In this document: positions 17,978-26,577 of the stretch, piece after piece
Layout: each line of letters opens with the position of its first letter
How positions within the stretch are numbered: position 1 is the first letter of the stretch
Origin: Tritrichomonas musculus
Taxonomy: Eukaryota; Parabasalia; Tritrichomonadida; Tritrichomonadidae
Direction: 5' to 3'
Assembly: GCA_039105265.1 (NCBI GenBank)
Contig: JAPFFF010000002.1
Location: 9,176,001 to 9,240,000, forward strand
DNA length: 64,000 bases
Made by a program: the position numbers and the translations under genes
Notes under the pieces: model-generated
What the model was told of the DNA's origin: nothing
Database searches by the model: none
What the model saw: the letters and a program-made list of their open reading frames with translations, nothing else

Positions 17978-18521
17978 CATTATTTTTAAAAATTATTTAT
18001 ACAGGGTTGGACATACTAAATTGGAATTGAAAAAAAAAATTGAATGGTATCACCAATTCAATTTCATTCAATTTTTTTTTCTTTTAATTAACTATAACTA
18101 CCTTGAAACTTTTTCTGTATAATTGCTTTACTAAATGGGAAACTTTGAATAGTGATAGTTTTTTTCTTTAAATTTGGTAATATCTCCAAAAAATGCATAG
18201 TAAAACAAAATTCTTATAGTTCTTTATAGAATTCCTCTGTTTTCAAATAATCAAATAAATCAGTTGTTTTAGCGTAAGAGTTAGATATGGTAGTGGGTGT
18301 TTCACACCACACTACACACATGAAACTTACACTTTTGGTCTATTTTAATAACGAAAATGACAAAATGACAATCAATTGGCAATGTCATGATTTACGTCTC
18401 GTGGCGCGTATATTTAATGTATAACCTCGATGTCGGAGCTGTTGGTGATGATTTCATGTGTTGCTATCATAAATGATATGCTCACCGCTAATAACAATGA
18501 ATGAAATATAATTTATTGATA
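17978..18521. other. Intergenic DNA containing the left limit of Maverick F remnant
   Basis: AT-rich, with no reading frame of note. The left edge of the F remnant should lie here. No TIR could be matched to the right side at 43217-43262, so the edge is not defined. Confidence 0.4.
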
Positions 18522-18526
18522 TCATA
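18522..18526 (+). promoter_or_regulatory. Inr-like box (TCATA) abutting the start codon
   Basis: TCATA followed by A and the ATG at 18528. This fits the trichomonad initiator (TCA-Y-W, transcription from the A), placing the mRNA start a few bases before the ATG. It supports the chosen start. Confidence 0.55.
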
Positions 18527-18527
18527 A

Positions 18528-19544
18528 ATGAAACGATTAACTGACCCAATCGATTACACACCAATACCAAAAGAATACGTGTTCTTCAGGGAAGATGGAA
18601 AGCAAGACAATGACAGACCAAATAGATTTTATTTTAATTTGCCTGCTGATTGGTGCACTGCAGACAAAGGAGAGACAATTATTGGCTTTCGTACAATATG
18701 GATGTTAGCGAGACGTCGTAAATTGGAATTCAATATCAAAGTCAAAAAATATTTCAGAAATAACACATCGAAAATGAGTCAAGTTGAATGTAATATTGTT
18801 TCATGGCTACCAACAGACAAGGATTTGAGAGAAATATGGAAAGATATGAATGAACAATTGAATATCGCTTTTAGACATTACAATAATTATCAATGGAAAG
18901 AAGGTTATCCAAAGTTTTTCATCAATGATGAAGAGATACCCGAGATGTATATCAAAAATCAAAAACGAATTAGAGACGTTCAAATGGACGGATACTATGA
19001 CTACAACAAAAAGATGTTTATCGAAACTATTTATTCAGCAGCGAATGAACTAAAGGAAGATGAAGTAGATGAAGATGATAAAAATAAATTATGTAATGTT
19101 GAAATAGCTATTAAATTCAAATATAGACATTATGACAAAAAAAACAAAGAACAGTATAACGAACCACATGTGAAATGCGATTTTGCGGATATCATGAATG
19201 TTGGCTTTGAGCCATTTCAAAATGACCCGAACAATTATATGAACATCACTGATGACAAGGTTGAAGGAAAATGGATGAAAGAAATTAAATTTGAGAATGT
19301 ATGGGATAGACACAGTTGCAAAGTGTATTCATCAATAGCTGAAGAGACAAGCAAGGGATATGTTGGAAATAGTTATCAAAACTTCTCGCCAATCAAATAT
19401 TTCAAATTGAATTCAACTGACCAAACATTTTGGATTGAATTTTATAGTGGTCGTAATTATAAAATGCCTGTGAAATTACCAGTTAGTGAAAGTTTTATGA
19501 TTGAAATGCAGATGATGAATCATCAGAAGTTGTTATATATATAA
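18528..19544 (+). CDS. Maverick F capsid-associated candidate protein (copy 1)
   Basis: 338 residues, no known domain recognised. The N-terminal 70 residues (RFYFNLPADWCTADKGETI, MLARRRKLEF) are clearly related to the opposed copy at 22619-23369. The middle is rich in Lys, Asp and Asn; the end has PVKLPVSESFMIEMQMM. It lies one base before the integrase frame, with the same gene order as copy 2 (this protein, integrase, ATPase, small pVI-like protein). Mavericks usually carry a minor capsid (penton) protein in such a set, so this is a candidate by context only. It appears full length. Confidence 0.55.
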   Translation: MKRLTDPIDYTPIPKEYVFFREDGKQDNDRPNRFYFNLPADWCTADKGETIIGFRTIWMLARRRKLEFNIKVKKYFRNNTSKMSQVECNIVSWLPTDKDLREIWKDMNEQLNIAFRHYNNYQWKEGYPKFFINDEEIPEMYIKNQKRIRDVQMDGYYDYNKKMFIETIYSAANELKEDEVDEDDKNKLCNVEIAIKFKYRHYDKKNKEQYNEPHVKCDFADIMNVGFEPFQNDPNNYMNITDDKVEGKWMKEIKFENVWDRHSCKVYSSIAEETSKGYVGNSYQNFSPIKYFKLNSTDQTFWIEFYSGRNYKMPVKLPVSESFMIEMQMMNHQKLLYI

Positions 19545-19545
19545 A

Positions 19546-20235
19546 ATGACTTTCAAATCAATTGAAGATTTATATAATCGTTTTCCGTGGCGGACACCAT
19601 CAAAATTTGTACCACTAGCGAAAAGATATGGATTTAATGAAAAGGAAGCAAGAGAATATTTGAAAAATAATATCATTCATGATGTAGTACCAGACAAACC
19701 AAAATATATGAACATCTATTCAAAACATCCTGGAGGATATCAAATGGATACGTTCATTAATAACAGACGAAAGAATGAATTAAATTATTTGATGTTCATT
19801 AATATAAATACACGCAAAGCTTACAGTTATCCATTGGTTGGGAAAGGAGCAAAAACAATAATAGAAGCATTTAATAAATTCATTGATGATGTCAAAAATG
19901 TGTATTCAATAACGTCAGACCAAGACCCAGCGTATTTGTCAAATGAATTCTTGGATTACATTAAATCAAAGAACATTATTTATAGAACAACAGAAGATAA
20001 TAATCATAATGTGTTGGGAATAATAAATCGATTCATGAGAACAATTAGGGATATGATAGGTGAAAATAGATATATTGCTGAAGATCAACAGTTGACTTCG
20101 CTAAAGGTTCTGTTCTTCTTTTCACTATATACTTATTCTCTTTTTTGGTGGGAAGCACATCCCAGTCAGGGTCATCTCTACCATTTAACCAATTTTGTAT
20201 CACTTGTAATCTTTTCGAACCTGTCAAATGCTTAG
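19546..20235 (+). pseudogene. Truncated Maverick integrase (F copy 1)
   Basis: Integrase of the retroviral/Maverick DDE type. The catalytic core runs from about residue 50 (HPGGYQMDTFINNRR, first Asp) through SITSDQDPAYLS (second Asp) to HNVLGIINRFMRTIRDMIG. After GENRYIAEDQQ (about 20087) the sequence no longer matches the copy at 21671-22618, and the last 48 residues are read from unrelated opposite-strand DNA. The C-terminal core and SH3/chromo-like part are therefore lost. The position expected for the catalytic Glu is Asn. Confidence 0.8.
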
Positions 20236-20239
20236 ACAT
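20088..20239 (-). pseudogene. Broken Maverick F gene, N-terminal part
   Basis: Minus-strand ATG at 20239 begins a coding-like segment (LTGSKRLQVIQNWLNGRDD, PTKKENKYIVKRR) of about 50 residues. It stops at the junction with the truncated integrase near 20087. It is the next gene downstream of the small pVI-like gene in copy 2. No family is recognised. Confidence 0.4.
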
Positions 20240-20293
20240 TTAATTATTAAAAAAATCAATTTATTGAGTTTTATTGAGTATTCTTGAGTTTTC

Positions 20294-20794
20294 TTAATGT
20301 TTTTTGGATTTTGCTTTTTTAAATCCTTTCTTTTTTGTTTTCGTCTTTCTAACTCTATTCTCAAAGTCCATTTCATTTCTAAAGACAGTTGGCTTAATTT
20401 GATATGGGTCATATCTATAATTAATCTTATCAATAGCACTATGTTTTAAGGGTAGAATGTTGCCATATGATGTTAATGTTTGTTGATTGACTGGCTGCTC
20501 TAGTTGATTTTTCATTTTATCCATATATGTTTTATATGTATCTGTCTCTACCTTTTTCATTTCACTTGCTTCTTTCGCAGCTTTATCTTCATTATAATTT
20601 TGTCCAATTCCAGCTGCTGTATTTAATACTTTACCAACTGCACCAGCAAAAGGGACTCCTACTGCTCCTAACATTTCAGCACCCTTCCCTAAGCCTGTTA
20701 ATACATTTTGATGCTCGCCTAACCATTTTCCTGCTTGACCAACTCCTTCTTGTACTTTATTCCATCCATTGCTAATAAATTCTTTAAATCCCAT
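20294..20794 (-). CDS. Small pVI-like virion protein candidate (F copy 2)
   Basis: 166 residues. The first 90 residues alternate Gly/Ala-rich amphipathic and hydrophobic segments (GKWLGEHQNVLTGLGKGAEM, VGVPFAGAVGKVLNTAAG), followed by a charged helix and a Lys-rich tail (KTKTKKKGFKKAKSKK). This layout recalls membrane-lytic and basic core proteins of adenovirus-like virions such as pVI or pX; the resemblance is of type, not proven homology. It follows the ATPase by 56 bp. The related copy-1 gene is split by element D (24250-24492 and 43058-43216). Confidence 0.55.
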   Translation of the reverse strand: MGFKEFISNGWNKVQEGVGQAGKWLGEHQNVLTGLGKGAEMLGAVGVPFAGAVGKVLNTAAGIGQNYNEDKAAKEASEMKKVETDTYKTYMDKMKNQLEQPVNQQTLTSYGNILPLKHSAIDKINYRYDPYQIKPTVFRNEMDFENRVRKTKTKKKGFKKAKSKKH

Positions 20795-20850
20795 CTTAAA
20801 TCTTTAATAAATAATAAAATTAAGCCTCAATAACATAGAACAAGTAAGGT

Positions 20851-21660
20851 TTAGCTCTCAAAGTAATATTTATTTGCATATTCAGATTTATTATTCGTTT
20901 GTTGAAGCAATGATGTAAAATCTTCCTCACTAAATCCACTATAGCACACTATATCTGTAGCTAATCTTTTAGCGTTCATGTGGACAAATCGAATGGTTTG
21001 AAATGCGAGGATGACTGTTAAATTATAATGTCTAGTCTTGGTTATTAATCTTAAGAATTCACTATTGGAATGTATGACTAAATCTGAACCAGCGATATCA
21101 TCAAGGATTAATAATGTATTATACGGATACTCATTTGTTTGGTATTTTTCTAATTTATGTGCTATATATATGATTCGGTCATTAAGGTCTTGCAATGAAT
21201 GCTTATTAATTATTCTTTCCATTTCTTCACTTGTTTCTTTCATTCTTGACATTACATGCTTTACCATCGCGTAATATTTCATCTTTCTCTTTAAATGGCG
21301 CTTTAAATAATCCATCAATTGGTCTTCAGATAAATATACAATCGGTGTATTCACATTCTTGCATAATGTTTCCCCTGTTTTATCAAATTTCCCAGAAGTA
21401 GAGCAGTAAATAATTTTTTGGTAATATGGCTTTTGAAATAATCTCTCAGTAATCATTATATGTTTCCATATAAAATATGATTTACCACTACCTGGTTTGC
21501 CTATAAGAAAATAAATTCCGTTCGTGCTGAATGGATAATCTTTAGATAGTGGTTTTATTAGCGCTCCTTCAATTTCTCGTTGATTCTTTCGTAATGTCTC
21601 TTTAATTAAGTCTTCTGTTTTTCTAATTATTTCCTTAGTTGTCAATTTCTTTCTTGACAT
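20851..21660 (-). CDS. A32/FtsK-HerA type DNA-packaging ATPase (Maverick F copy 2)
   Basis: 269 residues. Walker A is GKPGSGKS at residues 54-61, Walker B is LLILDDIAG near 183-189, and a conserved segment TKTRHYNLTVILAFQTIRF follows. This is the packaging ATPase expected in Mavericks, which would pump the genome into capsids. It starts 10 bp after the stop of the integrase gene, so the two are probably close neighbours in one cluster with independent promoters. The frame is intact. A second truncated copy lies at 23619-24226. Confidence 0.85.
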   Translation of the reverse strand: MSRKKLTTKEIIRKTEDLIKETLRKNQREIEGALIKPLSKDYPFSTNGIYFLIGKPGSGKSYFIWKHIMITERLFQKPYYQKIIYCSTSGKFDKTGETLCKNVNTPIVYLSEDQLMDYLKRHLKRKMKYYAMVKHVMSRMKETSEEMERIINKHSLQDLNDRIIYIAHKLEKYQTNEYPYNTLLILDDIAGSDLVIHSNSEFLRLITKTRHYNLTVILAFQTIRFVHMNAKRLATDIVCYSGFSEEDFTSLLQQTNNKSEYANKYYFES

Positions 21661-21670
21661 TTATATGTGG

Positions 21671-22618
21671 TTAAATCCATTTCCTGATATTTGATGGTAT
21701 ATTTTTTTGTTTGCTCCAGTAATCCATCTCAAGATTGGATAATTTAGTTGGTGCTCCCTCTCGTAAATTTTTAGCTGGAATTACATCTTCTGTTCCCTCG
21801 CTATATTTTATTTTATATTTATTCTTAGCTGCATCATATGATATAATCTTCTCTACAATTCCTCTCTTGCCTCCCTTCAGTGTTTGAGCAATATTTTTAT
21901 TTTGAGTTTTTATTAGTCTGTATCCAGGTAATTTATCTATTGATTCATCTTTAGACTTAACTATAAACTGATTGCCAGCCTTGGAATCAACTATGTATGC
22001 CTCTTTGCTGACTCTATTTCTGCGCTTCGAAAATGGCTCCTTAGCTTGAATAATTCTAACTCTATCATTTGGTTTGAAATCATAGGGATTATTTTGTGAT
22101 TTGGTTTTTACATATTCTTTTTCATCTTTTTCTGTCATTTCATTTGGTATTTTATAGTCTAGTGACCTGTGGGGAGAATTGTTGTATGAATCTATTAAAC
22201 CATTCATCTCTTGTTCTCCAATATATCTATTCTCACCTACCATATCTCTTATTGTTCTCATGAATCTATTTATAATACCTAGAACATTATGGTTATTGTC
22301 TTCTGTTGTATTGTATATTATATCATTTGATTTCATTAGCTGTAATACATCATTGGACAAATAAGCTGCATCTTGGTCTGATGTTATAGAATAGACATCT
22401 GGTTCTTCTTCAAAAAATTTGTTAAGAGCCTTTGCTACTTCTTTTGCACCCTTCCCCTTCATTGGATAGCTATATGCTTTTCTCGTGTTAATATTAATTA
22501 GCATCAGGTAATTTAATCCATCCTTGGTTTTGTCATTTATGAATGTGTCCATTTGGTATCCACCTGAATGCTTCGAATAGATGTTCATGAATTTTGCAGA
22601 AGCCATCTGTTTGAACAT
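21671..22618 (-). CDS. Maverick integrase (F copy 2), N-terminus replaced by a deletion junction
   Basis: 315 residues. DDE core: first Asp D24 (GGYQMDTFIN), second Asp D81 (SITSDQDAAYLS), and Asn 117 in LGIINRFMRTIRD at the 35-residue spacing where Glu is expected. The core ends with YNNSPHRSLDYKIPNEM. The C-terminal part has an SH3-like segment (KPNDRVRIIQ, AYIVDSKAGNQFIVKS) and a chromo/tudor-like segment (KYKIKYSEGTEDVIPAKNL). The first eight or so codons come from a fusion with the upstream capsid-associated gene at about 22600, so the original N-terminus (present in copy 1, about 49 residues) is missing. Confidence 0.8.
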   Translation of the reverse strand: MFKQMASAKFMNIYSKHSGGYQMDTFINDKTKDGLNYLMLININTRKAYSYPMKGKGAKEVAKALNKFFEEEPDVYSITSDQDAAYLSNDVLQLMKSNDIIYNTTEDNNHNVLGIINRFMRTIRDMVGENRYIGEQEMNGLIDSYNNSPHRSLDYKIPNEMTEKDEKEYVKTKSQNNPYDFKPNDRVRIIQAKEPFSKRRNRVSKEAYIVDSKAGNQFIVKSKDESIDKLPGYRLIKTQNKNIAQTLKGGKRGIVEKIISYDAAKNKYKIKYSEGTEDVIPAKNLREGAPTKLSNLEMDYWSKQKNIPSNIRKWI

Positions 22619-23369
22619 CCCTTCGTCTTAATCCTTCTTTTTCTTCAATAAATATGGGTTTCAATTCATTTAATTTCATTTCTTCTCTAATTCTTTCCAT
22701 CTCTTTATCATTATCATTAATAGCTTTTCTATTTTTTTCGAAATCTTCTTTGGCTTTGTTGAGTTGGTTTTGTAGGTCAGCTTTAACTGTGTCATCATCT
22801 GTTTCGAAAATTTTTGCTATTAAGTTATCTATTTTTTTTTCTAATACATCATGTTCAGTTACCAAATTTGTTTGTTCTATGCTTAACTTTGTTTCTTGGT
22901 CATACAAATTGGAATTATGCTCTTTATTGATTTTATCAGCTATTTTATTAAATTCTTTAAACTTAGCTTCAATAGCTGCTCTCATATCATTCCACACTTC
23001 GCTTAAATCATTCTCTTGATTTAACCATGAATTTATACTAATAAATACCTCACTCTTTTTGTCTTCTTCAATAGCTCTGTAAATTTGGTCATCTGTAAAT
23101 TTTGGATTATCCTTTTGAATTGCATGATAATCATCTCGTCTATATTTTCTAACTCCAAGTGTGAATTCTATCTTTCTTCTTCTTGCCAACATAAATATAT
23201 TTCGGACACCAATAATAGATTCACCTCTATTTGATGTACACCATTCTTGTGGGAAATTAAAGTAGTATCTGTTTGGTTTGCTAGGGTCTTGTTCTCCATC
23301 TTCCAGAAAATAGGCATATTCAATGGCAATCGGTGTTTGCTCTTCAGCTGGATTTAGCGTCGGGTACAT
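22619..23369 (-). pseudogene. Truncated capsid-associated candidate (F copy 2)
   Basis: N-terminal 250 residues of the relative of the 338-residue protein (shared RYYFNFPQEWCTSNRGESI and MLARRRKIEF). Unlike copy 1 it has a long coiled-coil insert (about residues 125-240, EEKIDNL/NKAKEDFEKN-type heptads). After the RRRDVQTDG motif, also present in copy 1 as RIRDVQMDG, the frame runs into the integrase gene in a wrong frame and ends. A deletion has fused the two genes. Confidence 0.65.
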
Positions 23370-23374
23370 TTCAA

Positions 23375-23618
23375 TCGTGGTAAATCACTTCGTGCTTTAG
23401 AGCTTTCGCAAAAATATTTTTTTGTAGTCATTAATGACAAACTTTTTGTGAAGAGAACTTTTTGAACAGGAAACTTTTTGAATTATTAACTTTTTGAATA
23501 CGCGAACGATAGAACTTTTTGAATGTCTGGCTTTTTGAATGGGGTCCAGGGGCGGGAGCCCTTGGAGTAGTCTCGAGCGTAGCGAAGAGGGTAGGCTGTG
23601 TAATTAGACACGGCCTAC
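23375..23618. repeat. Junction DNA with short tandem repeats and a hairpin
   Basis: Five spaced copies of AACTTTTTGAA/GGCTTTTTGAA lie at about 23450-23541, then a GC-richer stretch and a hairpin at about 23590-23619 (GGTAGGCTGTGT, short loop, ACACGGCCTACC, one mismatch). Left of this is the 5' end of the minus-strand copy-2 genes; right of it starts the truncated ATPase of copy 1. It may be a decayed element end. Confidence 0.45.
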
Positions 23619-24226
23619 CGTATACTACTGATAAGACATCTGAAGTGTTGAGTAAAAATATTAAAACAAAAATCAATTATGTTAGTGAAGATGAATTGAT
23701 GAATTATTTGAAGAAACATATCAAACGCAAAACGAAATATTATGCAATTGTGAAACATGTATTGTCTAAACTAAAAGAAACGTCAGAAGAGATGGCACGA
23801 TTAATAAATAAACATTCATTGTTTGATATTGAAGATAGAATAGCTTATATTTCAAACAAGCTTGTCAAATATAACACGACAGCTTATCCATATCATACAT
23901 TGATTATACTTGATGATTGTGCTGGTAGTGATTTGTTGAAGAATGGAAATAGTGAATTCATAAGATTGTTAACAAAAACGAGACACTATAATTTGACATG
24001 TATAATGGCTTTTCAAACATTGAGATTCGTTCATTTGAATGCAAAACGTATGGCAACCGATATTATTTGTTATAGCGGATTTAGCAAAGAGGATTTCACA
24101 GCATTATTGATGCAAACGAATAATAATCTTGATGTTAAATCGACAGTTAATGAATATCTACAACATGTTGACCCACATGATAAATTTATAATGAATATCA
24201 CAGCTGGTGAATATTATTTTGAATAA
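23619..24226 (+). pseudogene. Truncated packaging ATPase (F copy 1)
   Basis: Homology to the ATPase at 20851-21660 starts near 23619 (DKTSEVLSKN aligned with DKTGETLCKN) and continues to a normal stop. The Walker B region TLIILDDCAGSDLL and KTRHYNLTCIMAFQTLRF are present. The N-terminal part with Walker A is lost, so it is inactive. It is followed 23 bp later by the small pVI-like gene, as in copy 2. Confidence 0.8.
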
Positions 24227-24249
24227 TAATTGATTTTATTAAATTATAA

Positions 24250-24492
24250 ATGGGATTATACAAAAACATCATTAAACCAGAAATCAAAAAGAGTTTGGGA
24301 CATTATGGTCGTAAATTATTTAATGTAGCTAATGTGGCATCAGTTGGTAGATTACGAGGTTTATATAATGCAGCTACTGATTTTATGGACAATCACAGTG
24401 GATTGATTGGCAAGGTTGCTGGACATATTGGTAAAAAATTCTTGAGTCAAAGCATGAGAGATAAAATATCAAATGCAGCAAATGAAGTCGTT
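24250..24492 (+). pseudogene. Small pVI-like gene of F copy 1, 5' part (interrupted by element D)
   Basis: The start (MGLYKNIIKPEIKK) and an amphipathic Gly/Ala-rich segment (SGLIGKVAGHIGKKFLSQ) resemble the protein at 20294-20794. The frame is cut at 24492 by the target duplication GTCGTT and the left end of D. The remaining codons continue in the same frame at 43058-43216 after the right copy of GTCGTT, giving an undisturbed ancestral gene of about 133 codons. Confidence 0.75.
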
Positions 24493-24749
24493 AGAGAGAG
24501 TAAGGGTGTTGATTTGGTGGGGTGAGATAAAATTGAAAATTGACGGTCGCCACTTTGAATCTTCATTTTAGAATTTACATCTTTGAACTTGTTTTAGTAG
24601 TATATATGAGTCGGTTTCCGCAGGGCTAAAGCCCCACGTCAACACGACTAATGAATAAAAATAATATGAACTTATTGTTTGACATCAATTGATGTTCATT
24701 TATTGGACAACTCATTTAATTCATCTTCAAGTTGATGCAGTTTGTGTTT
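24493..24749. repeat. Left TIR of Maverick D
   Basis: Matches the reverse complement of 42797-43051. It includes a GC-rich patch (GGTTTCCGCAGGGCTAAAGC) in otherwise AT-rich DNA. At its inner end it carries an inverted copy of the last codons of the 75-residue gene found at the right end. Confidence 0.92.
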
Positions 24750-24831
24750 ATTTATTATTCCTAATATATTTATACTTGTTTTATATTGTTTTTAGAATTT
24801 GCGAAAATAAAAAATTATTTTTAAAAAATAT

Positions 24832-25023
24832 TTGTATATAGCAAAGATAAAAAATATTATTATTAAACGAATCACCGCAGCAATAGAAAGAGATATATAT
24901 CCAAATTGTGGATACACAGCATTCAAAGCACAACTCAAAGAAAGTAAATTGCAGAACAAAAATAAATATGCTGATTTTGCTGTTAATCTTAAACCATTAC
25001 ATCAAAGAATGAATAATGAATAA
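24832..25023 (+). pseudogene. Possible gene remnant at left end of D
   Basis: About 55 coding-like residues (KRITAAIERDIYPNCGYTAF, YADFAVNLKPLHQRMNNE) ending one base before the stop of the opposite-strand gene. There is no ATG at the start, so it looks like a 5'-truncated gene or chance. No family is recognised. Confidence 0.3.
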
Positions 25024-26214
25024 TTAATTTAAATCAAAACCTCCATTATTGTTATTATTATTATTTTTGTCATTTGGGTCTGAAACGATTCTAAAACTAT
25101 AACGTTTTGTTGATTGTGGTTGCTGATTATATTCTTCTTCACTTGACAAGTCTTCAAAAGTATTATTATTATTATTTATGTTTTGTTGTCGTTCATAATA
25201 ATTTGATGTCTTATTAGGATTTGGTGTTTCAAAATCAAAGCCTTGTGATTGATTTTGGTTTTCTTCGTGCCAATCTTCTTCAATTTCCATAGGTTCATAA
25301 TTCGGTAAAGAATTATTTTGTTGAACTATTTTTTGATATGTTTCCGAGCTATTAGGAATAGTTCGTTTTGCTGATGCTGAAAAGTGAACTTTGTTATCTT
25401 TTGGCAAGTGCTTATATATTGGTTCTGATTGTTGCATTTGCAGCTGATTGGAAATCTTTTCTAACATTTTTATTAGTTTTGCATCAAATCTCTTTGGAGT
25501 CGATATTGATTCTTTTGTATTAAAACCTGAATCCTGTGTTATTTTTCTCGGTTTGAATACAGGATATTCATCGGCTATTGTATCATTTCGAAAACTAAAA
25601 GCCGATTTTTCAATTGATTTTGTACCTGTATTATGATTTAAATCTGCTGTTATCGATTTTGCAATTTCCTCGTTGTCAGATTCAGGAGTTGTATTAACAT
25701 AACAATCAATTATCGGAATTTTTTCAGGGTTATCGTAAATATAAAAAGATAAATATGTTTGTGCTGCATTAGGGTCATAGTTTATATCAGCTGCAGTTAT
25801 AATATTATCAAATGCCTTTATGAATGATTCAGAAGTGAAAGCAAAGTAAGTTTTATGAAAATAAGATTCACCGTTATAATTTTTATAATATTTTGTTAAT
25901 GCTTTTGGTGTATTATCAACTATTAATATAAATATAGGTTCCTGATATCCTGTAAGAATCTTTTTTGTAAACACGTATGAAGGTTTTTCAGGTGTATCAC
26001 CATCAAGATATATTATCCATGTAGGTCTACTTGTTAACATATCACCTTTAGTTGTACTTTTAGCTTGCTTTGGAAATATGAAAATTGAAGGGAAAAAATA
26101 TCTATTTTTTTCTACTGTAATCAATGCAAATGTAATCGGTGCAACATCATCAATTTTATAACGGCTCATATCAGCCAATTGATTCGGATTTAAATAAATT
26201 ACCTTAGAATCCAT
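25024..26214 (-). CDS. Maverick D hypothetical protein, 396 residues
   Basis: Residues 1-190 look globular and mixed alpha/beta (MSRYKIDDVAPITFALITVE, TWIIYLDGDTPEKPSYVFTK, PEKIPIIDCYVN). Residues of about 200-396 are low-complexity, rich in Asn, Gln, Ser and Pro, ending in an Asn run. No motif of the Maverick cysteine protease is clear. It is the last gene of a minus-strand row after the 116-residue gene (12-bp gap) and the integrase. Unknown function; a virion or scaffold role is possible. Confidence 0.6.
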   Translation of the reverse strand: MDSKVIYLNPNQLADMSRYKIDDVAPITFALITVEKNRYFFPSIFIFPKQAKSTTKGDMLTSRPTWIIYLDGDTPEKPSYVFTKKILTGYQEPIFILIVDNTPKALTKYYKNYNGESYFHKTYFAFTSESFIKAFDNIITAADINYDPNAAQTYLSFYIYDNPEKIPIIDCYVNTTPESDNEEIAKSITADLNHNTGTKSIEKSAFSFRNDTIADEYPVFKPRKITQDSGFNTKESISTPKRFDAKLIKMLEKISNQLQMQQSEPIYKHLPKDNKVHFSASAKRTIPNSSETYQKIVQQNNSLPNYEPMEIEEDWHEENQNQSQGFDFETPNPNKTSNYYERQQNINNNNNTFEDLSSEEEYNQQPQSTKRYSFRIVSDPNDKNNNNNNNGGFDLN

Positions 26215-26226
26215 TTTGAATAGTCA

Positions 26227-26577
26227 TTAATAAATCAAAAGACAACTGAATATAAATGATTCAGGTTCAATAACGTTTCCTTTCATATCTGTAAACCATA
26301 AATGATACTCTTTTTTTGTATTGTTCAGACACTCATATTTTCGATATTTCGTTTGTCGTCTGTTAGCAAGCATAATGAAATGGTCGCAGAAAGGCATGAA
26401 TTCAACTATATCTGAATGAACCATCAAATCACCGACAATATGTTGATTGACAACAGCCCCACAATACTGAACAACAATGTACTTCTTGTTGCGACTATAA
26501 ACGAAATCATCAGGAAGATTAAAATCTTTTGATTGTGTGTGATAATATCGTTTTGTGATTGGTTGTTTAGCTTTCAT
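26227..26577 (-). CDS. Maverick D hypothetical protein, 116 residues
   Basis: Basic small protein (QPITKRYYHTQSKDFNLPDD, VVQYCGAVVNQHIVGDLMVH, FIMLANRRQTKYRKYECL), apparently beta-rich. The start overlaps the end of the integrase gene by 11 bp, so the pair may be translated from overlapping transcripts. No family is recognised. Confidence 0.55.
   Translation of the reverse strand: MKAKQPITKRYYHTQSKDFNLPDDFVYSRNKKYIVVQYCGAVVNQHIVGDLMVHSDIVEFMPFCDHFIMLANRRQTKYRKYECLNNTKKEYHLWFTDMKGNVIEPESFIFSCLLIY

Noticed and set aside
18280..18400. Left TIR of Maverick F
   Set aside because: No inverted match to 43217-43262 could be found by eye; the boundary is left open.
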